Origin: Collinsella sp. | GTDB taxonomy: Bacteria; Actinomycetota; Coriobacteriia; Coriobacteriales; Coriobacteriaceae | DNA: 64,000 nt | Direction: 5' to 3' | Assembly (NCBI GenBank): GCA_019413925.1 | Contig: DXMY01000049.1 | Coordinates: 1 to 64,000, forward strand | Part shown: positions 59,601 to 64,000 of the stretch, piece after piece | How the letters are laid out: each line of letters opens with the position of its first letter | Numbering within the stretch: position 1 is the first letter of the stretch | Program-made: the position numbers and the translations under genes | Notes under the pieces: generated by a model | Seen by the model: the letters and a program-made list of their open reading frames with translations, nothing else | Database searches by the model: none | What the model was told of the DNA's origin: nothing

Positions 59601-62126
59601 GATGTAGGTATGCGGCGCGGTTAAATCGACATCGGCGGGGAGCGTATCGCTGGGATCGCGGCTTACGCGCACCTCAAGCGGGGCATCCTCGGTTCCCTTG
59701 TTTTCGTACCAACCCAGGAAGCGGTAGCCGTCGGGCAGCGCACCGTCCTCAGATAAAGGTTTGTTGTCCACGTCGCACACCTGCACCGTGTACACACCGG
59801 TGCCATCCTCGGCAGTCTCAACCTTAACGACAGTTTTGCCCACGCCCGCGCGCTGGGTCTTATCGTCAAGCTCATCCCGCTCATTGCCCTCAAACACCGT
59901 CATGATGTTCGACACATAGTCGGTGTACACCGGATAAAGATCGGTAGGGCCAAGCACAGTGATCTCAGCGCCGGCAGGATAGAACGCACCGGCGTTTTTT
60001 AGCTCGGCAAGCTCAGGCGAGGTAATGGCCGCATAGCCGCCATGCATCCCTTCCTCGCCGCTGGGCTTCGTGGCCCAGCCGATAAATGTGGCGCTGGCAG
60101 ATAGAGCGCCGCGGTCCGCAGGGGCAACCGGCGTTAAACCAACACCATAGCGGTACCAGTCCGTCGACTTGTCGTGCTCGACGCCGCTTTGCCAATCAAG
60201 CGTCTCACCCTTAACGTTATAGAACAGCACCTGCGCCTCGTATGAAGCGATAAAGAGGTCGTTACCCTTGAAGCCGAGTTTTTCATCGACGCCGCTTCCG
60301 TTGTCGGCGGTGTAGGTCGAAGCCTTATCGTGGGCCGTGTTCTCCTCGACGCGCTTGTCAGCATCGACAGCAGCAGCATCGGTCTTGCCGTTAAACCAGG
60401 CGTTATCGGCATCGATGCGGTTCACATTGACTCCGGACTCGCGGAACCAGCCCATGAAGCGATAGCCGCCGTTCGCCTCGCTCAGCCCCGCGGGCTTTGC
60501 GGAGGTTTCCTGCCTGAACGTTACCGACGTATCGCCCTGGGCCAAGCCCTGGGCCGTTCCCGCCAGCACGGCGCTCACGGCAAAGGCATATGGGTCCGAG
60601 GTCGCCTGATCAATACCAAGTTTGGTTGCCTCGATGGTCGCGGTGCCCGCACCGGGAAAATCGATCGTCGCCTTAACGCTCTGGCCATGCACGGGAATCT
60701 TCAGCTTGTAATCCATCGCCCACTCATTGGTGTGCTGGCCACCCAGGGCATCGTCGTTGTCGGTCGAGCGCATGGTGCCGGCACAAAAATCGTAGTCGTG
60801 CTCTTCCCACAGCTCGCGCGTGGTGTAGCGCTCGTCGTCCCATGGACCATAGCTGTCGCCCTTGGTGGTACCATCGCCGCCAAACGAAGGGATCTTTTTC
60901 TTAGCCGCGGTACCCTGGCTGCTGCCTTTTAGGCTCACGCTCGGCTTAAAGTAGCACTCGGTGACCGTGGCATCATCCTTGTTGGCACGCGCGGCAATGC
61001 CGCCAAGGTTCACATCGTTTTGAATGATGGGGATCACGGCGATGGGGTTGTATTGACGCGAGCTCAGGTCACCTGCAAAGTGGCTGCGGACGAGCTCATT
61101 GCCTTCTTTGGTTAAAATACGACCCGCCAGGCCACCCGTCCACGCGCGCGTCACGGCGACAACGCCCACGTACGACGCGGCATAGCTGTAGCACTGCGCC
61201 GTCGAGAAGCAGTCGATAATCTTGGCGTTACCCGCCATGCAGCCCACAAAACCCGAGGCATACACGTTGTTGCCGCCCAGAGCGCCAACGGCCACGTCGT
61301 ACTTATTGGTGACGTCGGTCATGCCATTCGCGGCAATCGAGCCGTCCTCCTTGCGCGTAGGCGTAACGCGGCAGTACTCAATCGTCGAATTTGTAACGTA
61401 GCCGGCAAACGCCGCCATATACAGGCCCTCGCCGCCAATTGCCTGTACGCCCGAGGTCGTATTGTTGACGGCACGGCCGCCACGGACCTCGCAGTTGTAG
61501 AGAGTGCAGCCGTCGAGCTCGCCGGCGATGAGACCGCCCTCAAAGCCTGCGTTGGTAATGAGGTTGAGAGCATTGTTGGCGCAGGTCACGTGCAGCGTGC
61601 TCTCCATGACCATAACGTTTTCGAAGCGCGTTTTGACGGCCTTGCCCACGATAATGCCACCGCGGAAGTCCGCCCACACGTTGGCGTCCTTGACCAGGAA
61701 GTTTTTGATGGTGGCACCGTTGGTCTCGGCAAAAAATCCCGTATCGCGCTCGGGGTCAAAAGCGTCTTTATCGTAGCTCAGGCCCTCAACGGTGTGGTTT
61801 TGACCATCGAACACGCCCTTAAACGGATGCTCCTTGTTGCCAAACGACAGATGCTTAACGGTGTGCGAGACAATGGTCTTCATGTCGTCATCATTAAGCA
61901 CGATATCGTTATCGAGATAAACGCGCCAGCCGGACGTATCGCGCTCACGCGAAAGCGCCACGTACACCAAAAAGTCGTTCGCGTTTTTGATGTGGTATTC
62001 GTTTGTGTTCTCGGGCACGTCCTCGGCATGCACCACCGTTGGCAGCGCCATAACGCAGCAAAGGGCAATCGCCGCGACGGCAACTAGCCTGCTAAGCACG
62101 CCCCGGTTCATGTTCTTGATCTTCAT
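56658..62126 (-). CDS. Giant secreted protein with beta-helix and InlB-like repeats
   Basis: 1,822 residues. Signal peptide ends near VVHA-34. Residues about 50-480 look like a right-handed beta-helix with GLUG-like turns (GGLIAGELDGCTLYNCEV, ASGFVGCMAGNAKIIDC). Residues about 500-1640 hold at least six InlB B-type repeats, each with an F-x-G-W core (FMGWF, FIGWA, FLGWY, FLGWI, FVGWT, FVGWS) ending in LYPVY or YTAVY. The C-terminal region (about 1680-1800) resembles a Cna-B/DUF5979 domain (HALTIVKKTTDASAMG). No LPxTG or membrane anchor is present, so retention must depend on partners. Adhesin or matrix protein. Confidence 0.88.
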   Translation of the reverse strand: MKIKNMNRGVLSRLVAVAAIALCCVMALPTVVHAEDVPENTNEYHIKNANDFLVYVALSRERDTSGWRVYLDNDIVLNDDDMKTIVSHTVKHLSFGNKEHPFKGVFDGQNHTVEGLSYDKDAFDPERDTGFFAETNGATIKNFLVKDANVWADFRGGIIVGKAVKTRFENVMVMESTLHVTCANNALNLITNAGFEGGLIAGELDGCTLYNCEVRGGRAVNNTTSGVQAIGGEGLYMAAFAGYVTNSTIEYCRVTPTRKEDGSIAANGMTDVTNKYDVAVGALGGNNVYASGFVGCMAGNAKIIDCFSTAQCYSYAASYVGVVAVTRAWTGGLAGRILTKEGNELVRSHFAGDLSSRQYNPIAVIPIIQNDVNLGGIAARANKDDATVTECYFKPSVSLKGSSQGTAAKKKIPSFGGDGTTKGDSYGPWDDERYTTRELWEEHDYDFCAGTMRSTDNDDALGGQHTNEWAMDYKLKIPVHGQSVKATIDFPGAGTATIEATKLGIDQATSDPYAFAVSAVLAGTAQGLAQGDTSVTFRQETSAKPAGLSEANGGYRFMGWFRESGVNVNRIDADNAWFNGKTDAAAVDADKRVEENTAHDKASTYTADNGSGVDEKLGFKGNDLFIASYEAQVLFYNVKGETLDWQSGVEHDKSTDWYRYGVGLTPVAPADRGALSASATFIGWATKPSGEEGMHGGYAAITSPELAELKNAGAFYPAGAEITVLGPTDLYPVYTDYVSNIMTVFEGNERDELDDKTQRAGVGKTVVKVETAEDGTGVYTVQVCDVDNKPLSEDGALPDGYRFLGWYENKGTEDAPLEVRVSRDPSDTLPADVDLTAPHTYIARFEYRVDYYVRAYTNHEFTDSKLLCSVWNRYQTPFEENVGSTFVRENVVHWGPEHVDHGIKDSYETCGTRFTKETLVVSPLNAYSHNVKNDTGADTLKNLYADTDFPGAATLSDTWTSASLNVTVKPVNDRYRLNFWTLERDGEYWTYVKNPIESMVRTDKKYYVRAMITTDVNFYNKGDNVVRTATRRYESNLLQTKVNGADPTFTYYYPHVNKSVKVAEKPEDGEKGSYESPLTLEASPTDAEMAVPGYKFLGWISTAEVQKDSDVWKYIYDVAGDSYVTSDPDKAEPYLATDESKVTQWQDAYPVYAKYDVSYTTNLHRAGFEGTDKVNVPSYNIAPVINADTNPATATVTPDVTTPVYKAGGELYKLQKVEIELPNGEVEEIEPNGDNSYSHQVEPGGTYTFVAYYSPLAVVYHLNAKDVDGKVAQQGDRLGNLTGGMPLPTYNVGEVDAATNAYNAFVGWTETKPVAGSGYVVWSDGVSMVNKNTVVKAPMELYPVYRASAVRVQSNIDGNLDNRGSVRYLSRTDSGDQISLEVKAATEVVGKDGTKYDFVGWSRDYEPDGKYTLLTDDEKYPLEGSEPFESVTYTAVYKIAPYKVRYHGVDGSVVFTATVDSDGERATGAGFVHNVDVPKVDESGKQVYDNDGNPEMEKKSVAYDSGAHFKIVALLDERAASGDVRELFLEWRYVPDGGAAKSWDEFKDEPVKGDMDLYPVTYRVVAKDTSDPENHVTMTTAQLKWLLDPNAANTVDNSADKAPFKVCFAEPFMGTQLTVTVKRASHGPDASMTEEPVNDQYVSLYSLGSGNGSFDLANRLESKKTGEGKQGDGNAVFDFAKTHALTIVKKTTDASAMGQTFRFKVARKASEDSPAETRMVEVKVSERRDEDGETWYVGSVQFAAPTGIYTVEEDTNWAWRYEGELSTPGKAPGKSAELTISSASSADDAVVTCVNTRAKDKWVDGGSRAKNVWENGTLRRED

Positions 62127-62129
62127 AGG

Positions 62130-62777
62130 CTAGTTCGCCTCCGGCCAGCCCGCGACGTCAAGCACGTCGAGGACGGTATCGCTTGCCTGCTGGTTTTTGG
62201 CCTGCACGGCCTGAACGTCGATATCGAGCCTGTATGAGCCGCCGCGCGCGGCATCGTGGTAGTCGCCCACAAAGTGCAGCGAGTCCATGAGGCTTTCCGT
62301 CATGGCGCTGGGGTCGAGCACGCCGCCACGCCCATCCAATCCGCGGTAGTAGTACCACCCATCGCCGCCATCGATCCACGGGGACCCCTCGCCCGCGTTC
62401 ACGTGAAAGACAACGTTGCCCGAGGCGTTCGCGCTCGAACCGTCGGGCGCCACCGACGCCATACGCAGGCGCGCGCGAACGTACTCAGGCTGCGCGCCGG
62501 CGTTCTCCACGCGTACAATGCGGCTGATGTCAGAGCCCCCGGCCTTGGTGTCGGGATAGTCCCCGCGCTCGTTGGCCTCAAACGGAATCTCCTCGCCCCG
62601 CTCGTTGAGGGTGTATTCGCAGACTCGTACCTTCACGCTGCCAAACGATAGAACGTTGTTCACCGGAACCATATCAACGGTAAAAGCCAGCGTGCCACAC
62701 ATGCACGCCAGGGCCAACAGCGCAATCGCGGCAAGCGCCAAGGTGCGTTTCTGATTGTCGGAAAGATTGTTGAGCAT
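62130..62777 (-). CDS. SipW/TasA-type exported protein 2
   Basis: 215 residues. A hydrophobic N-terminus (TLALAAIALLALACMCGTLA then FTVDM) is followed by NNVLSFGSVKVRVCEY, the pattern shared with the other two. A beta-sandwich with RIVRVENAGAQPEYVRARLRM follows. I chose ATG 62777, though no strong ribosome site is seen; TTG 62789 is an alternative. It sits after the internal terminator and 3 bases before the giant gene. Confidence 0.8.
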   Translation of the reverse strand: MLNNLSDNQKRTLALAAIALLALACMCGTLAFTVDMVPVNNVLSFGSVKVRVCEYTLNERGEEIPFEANERGDYPDTKAGGSDISRIVRVENAGAQPEYVRARLRMASVAPDGSSANASGNVVFHVNAGEGSPWIDGGDGWYYYRGLDGRGGVLDPSAMTESLMDSLHFVGDYHDAARGGSYRLDIDVQAVQAKNQQASDTVLDVLDVAGWPEAN

Positions 62778-62797
62778 TACGTTCGCCAATCGTCGAT

Positions 62798-62854
62798 AAA
62801 AAGGGGGACCGAGATCCCAGCCCGAATATAGAGGTGGGGGCGGGCCGGGATCTC
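62798..62854 (-). terminator. Strong terminator inside the SipW/TasA-like operon
   Basis: Minus strand: GAGATCCC, GCCCG pair with CGGGC, GGGATCTC (13 paired bases, one unpaired base between the two helices), followed by a C-rich stretch and five T. It begins 10 bases after the first small protein gene stops and 20 bases before the second starts, so it should make the downstream genes less transcribed than the first. Confidence 0.82.
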
Positions 62855-62864
62855 AGTGGGGGGA

Positions 62865-63629
62865 TTAAGCCTGAGCCTGAGTCTTAGCCCATTCCTTGGC
62901 CTGCTTAAGGGCATTCTGCGCGTCAGCATTTTCACCCTGCTCGGTGCCATTCTGGCCCGCGCCAAAGATGTAGGCAGAGACCGTCATCGTGGGAGCCTGT
63001 TTCGGGTCAGTAGTAGTCTCGACAACATCGGTGTTGTTCATGGCAGAGGGAATCGTCACGGCAGTGAAAAGCTCATCGGTATAAACGTCCTGCGCTGCTT
63101 TGTTGGCTTCGAGCTTTGCAGGCAGGTTCTCTGCGGCAGAGTTCTTGGAGTACATAAACAGACCGCTCACGTACTGGTTGCCAGAGTTGTCAGATTGGTT
63201 GGTCTTGACTTGACCCTCAACGGGCTTCCAATTCGTATTTTTGAGCGTAAAGTACGGGGTCTTTTCAAGGCTGGTGCCAGGCTTGACGATGGCATTCTTT
63301 ACGTAAATGAATACGTATGCATCATCAGAGCCAGCCTTGATGCCGACATTGGGGTTCTTGGCCACAGTGGCGCCAGGAACCATCTTGGAGTTGGCAACCC
63401 ACTGGGTCTCGAACAGGTAGGCCTTTTCAGTGTTCGGATTATCGGGGTCCGGTTTCTCGGGATCGGTCGGATCAGGCTTGTTTTCCGGGTGGCCAAAGCT
63501 ACCCACCGTGAACACGTTGTCAATGTGCTCCTGCGCCGTCAGCCATGCATAGGTACCCACACCGGCGGCCATCACCAACAGCAGCAGGGCGGCAATGATG
63601 CCGTAGCGCTTTTTCTTCTTGTTTTCCAT
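62865..63629 (-). CDS. SipW/TasA-type exported protein 1 (probable major subunit)
   Basis: 254 residues. The SipW-type signal (KKKKRYGIIAALLLLVMAAG then VGTYAWLTA) is followed by NVFTVGSF, a Pro/Asp-rich linker (PDPTDPEKPDPDNP) and YLFETQWVAN, the N-x-F-x-x-G then E-x-x-W layout seen in TasA-type proteins. The fold beyond looks beta-rich. ATG 63629 follows AAAGGAAGAG. It lies directly after the signal peptidase gene and before a strong terminator, as expected for the most abundant subunit. Confidence 0.85.
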   Translation of the reverse strand: MENKKKKRYGIIAALLLLVMAAGVGTYAWLTAQEHIDNVFTVGSFGHPENKPDPTDPEKPDPDNPNTEKAYLFETQWVANSKMVPGATVAKNPNVGIKAGSDDAYVFIYVKNAIVKPGTSLEKTPYFTLKNTNWKPVEGQVKTNQSDNSGNQYVSGLFMYSKNSAAENLPAKLEANKAAQDVYTDELFTAVTIPSAMNNTDVVETTTDPKQAPTMTVSAYIFGAGQNGTEQGENADAQNALKQAKEWAKTQAQA

Positions 63630-63659
63630 CGTTCTCTTCCTTTCGAAAATCGACTTCCC

Positions 63660-63683
63660 CGGCAACGGCCCTTGCCGTTGCCG
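63660..63683. promoter_or_regulatory. Perfect hairpin between the signal peptidase gene and the first exported protein gene
   Basis: Arms CGGCAACGGC and GCCGTTGCCG (10 bp) with loop CCTT. No T-run follows directly on the minus strand. It may stabilise or process the mRNA ahead of the abundant downstream gene. Confidence 0.6.
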
Positions 63684-63700
63684 ACACCTCTCCCCTGCCG

Positions 63701-64000
63701 CTATGAACGCCGCTCCCTCGCATGCGCGCGGGCATGCTTGCCCGCAGGCTCGTCGGGAACCACCCGATCGAGCACTATCGACGCCGCGACCAGCAGCGCC
63801 AGAACGGCCACCACAACAAGCAAACCGGGCATCGTCGTGCAATATGCGTTAACGAAGCCCAGGTAAGGGACACAAAAAGAGACAGTGCCGATCACGCGTG
63901 AAAAAGGCGTCTGCTCGGCATCGTGCATGATGGTTCCATCTGCATTTTTGTTTGCGATTCCCTGCGTGCCGATCGTCTGCGCGGCAGGGTCGATCTCGTA
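63701..64000 (-). CDS. SipW-like signal peptidase I, C-terminal part (cut by window end)
   Basis: The last 99 codons are present; the gene begins outside the window. The segment GIANKNADGTIMHDAEQTPF followed by RVIGTVSFCVPYLGFVNAY matches the region of SipW/archaeal-type signal peptidases after the catalytic site (G-x-A-N, then V-I-G-x-V-x-x-x-P-x-x-G). A C-terminal membrane helix (LLVVVAVLALLVAASIVLD) and a basic tail follow. The catalytic Ser and His/Lys are not visible. It probably processes the three TasA-like proteins next to it. Confidence 0.82.
   Translation of the reverse strand, partial: YEIDPAAQTIGTQGIANKNADGTIMHDAEQTPFSRVIGTVSFCVPYLGFVNAYCTTMPGLLVVVAVLALLVAASIVLDRVVPDEPAGKHARAHARERRS

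Overview
The window is G+C-rich, densely coded DNA from a chromosome. Gene content, gene order and the many long intergenic palindromes fit a gut Coriobacteriia (Actinomycetota), most likely Collinsella. That assignment is inference from gene families; no rRNA or tRNA gene was seen to confirm it. No insertion sequence, prophage or CRISPR array was recognised.

Layout. 1-9.7 kb (minus strand): a LytR-CpsA-Psr protein, murA, and a complete F1Fo ATP synthase operon (atpI-like, B, E, F, H, A, G, D, C in transcription order), with upp upstream. 10.7-17 kb: glpK, a Sua5/YrdC protein, a HicAB toxin-antitoxin pair, prmC with a large insertion, and prfA. 17-21.4 kb: a polar amino acid ABC importer operon ending in an M20 peptidase. 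21.6-28.3 kb: LacX-like epimerase, membrane protein, MFS exporter, LMW phosphatase, a DUF4143-type ATPase islet, TIGR04076 protein and pyridoxal kinase. 28.6-32.9 kb: a MarR regulator with a heterodimeric ABC exporter. 33.4-39 kb: a GGDEF protein, then a LysR regulator divergent from an SDR / MFS / Gfo-Idh-MocA operon. 39.4-46.3 kb: tex, talC-like transaldolase, HAD hydrolase and an RlmKL-like rRNA methyltransferase whose first half looks dead. 46.4-52.2 kb: KdpE/KdpD-like two-component system, small membrane protein, Kup K+ transporter, nitroreductase. 52.4-54.7 kb: LtaS-like sulfatase-fold protein.

The right end (55.4-64 kb) is one operon-like surface locus on the minus strand: the C-terminus of a SipW-type signal peptidase, three small exported proteins with SipW/TasA-type N-termini, a 1,822-residue secreted protein with beta-helix and InlB-like repeats and no visible cell-wall anchor, and a membrane-anchored protein. 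I read it as a candidate extracellular fibre or matrix system. A strong terminator sits directly after the first small protein and probably sets its excess over the rest.

The other unusual layer is non-coding. Several families of long palindromes fill the gaps: hairpins with a conserved apex and different but still complementary arms; a 31-35 bp hairpin repeated six times; a 28 bp palindrome three times; a palindrome that lies in frame inside a peptidase gene; and two arrays of a 14-mer alternating with its reverse complement at an exact 62 bp period. These arrays and the variable-arm hairpins are the least explained structures here.
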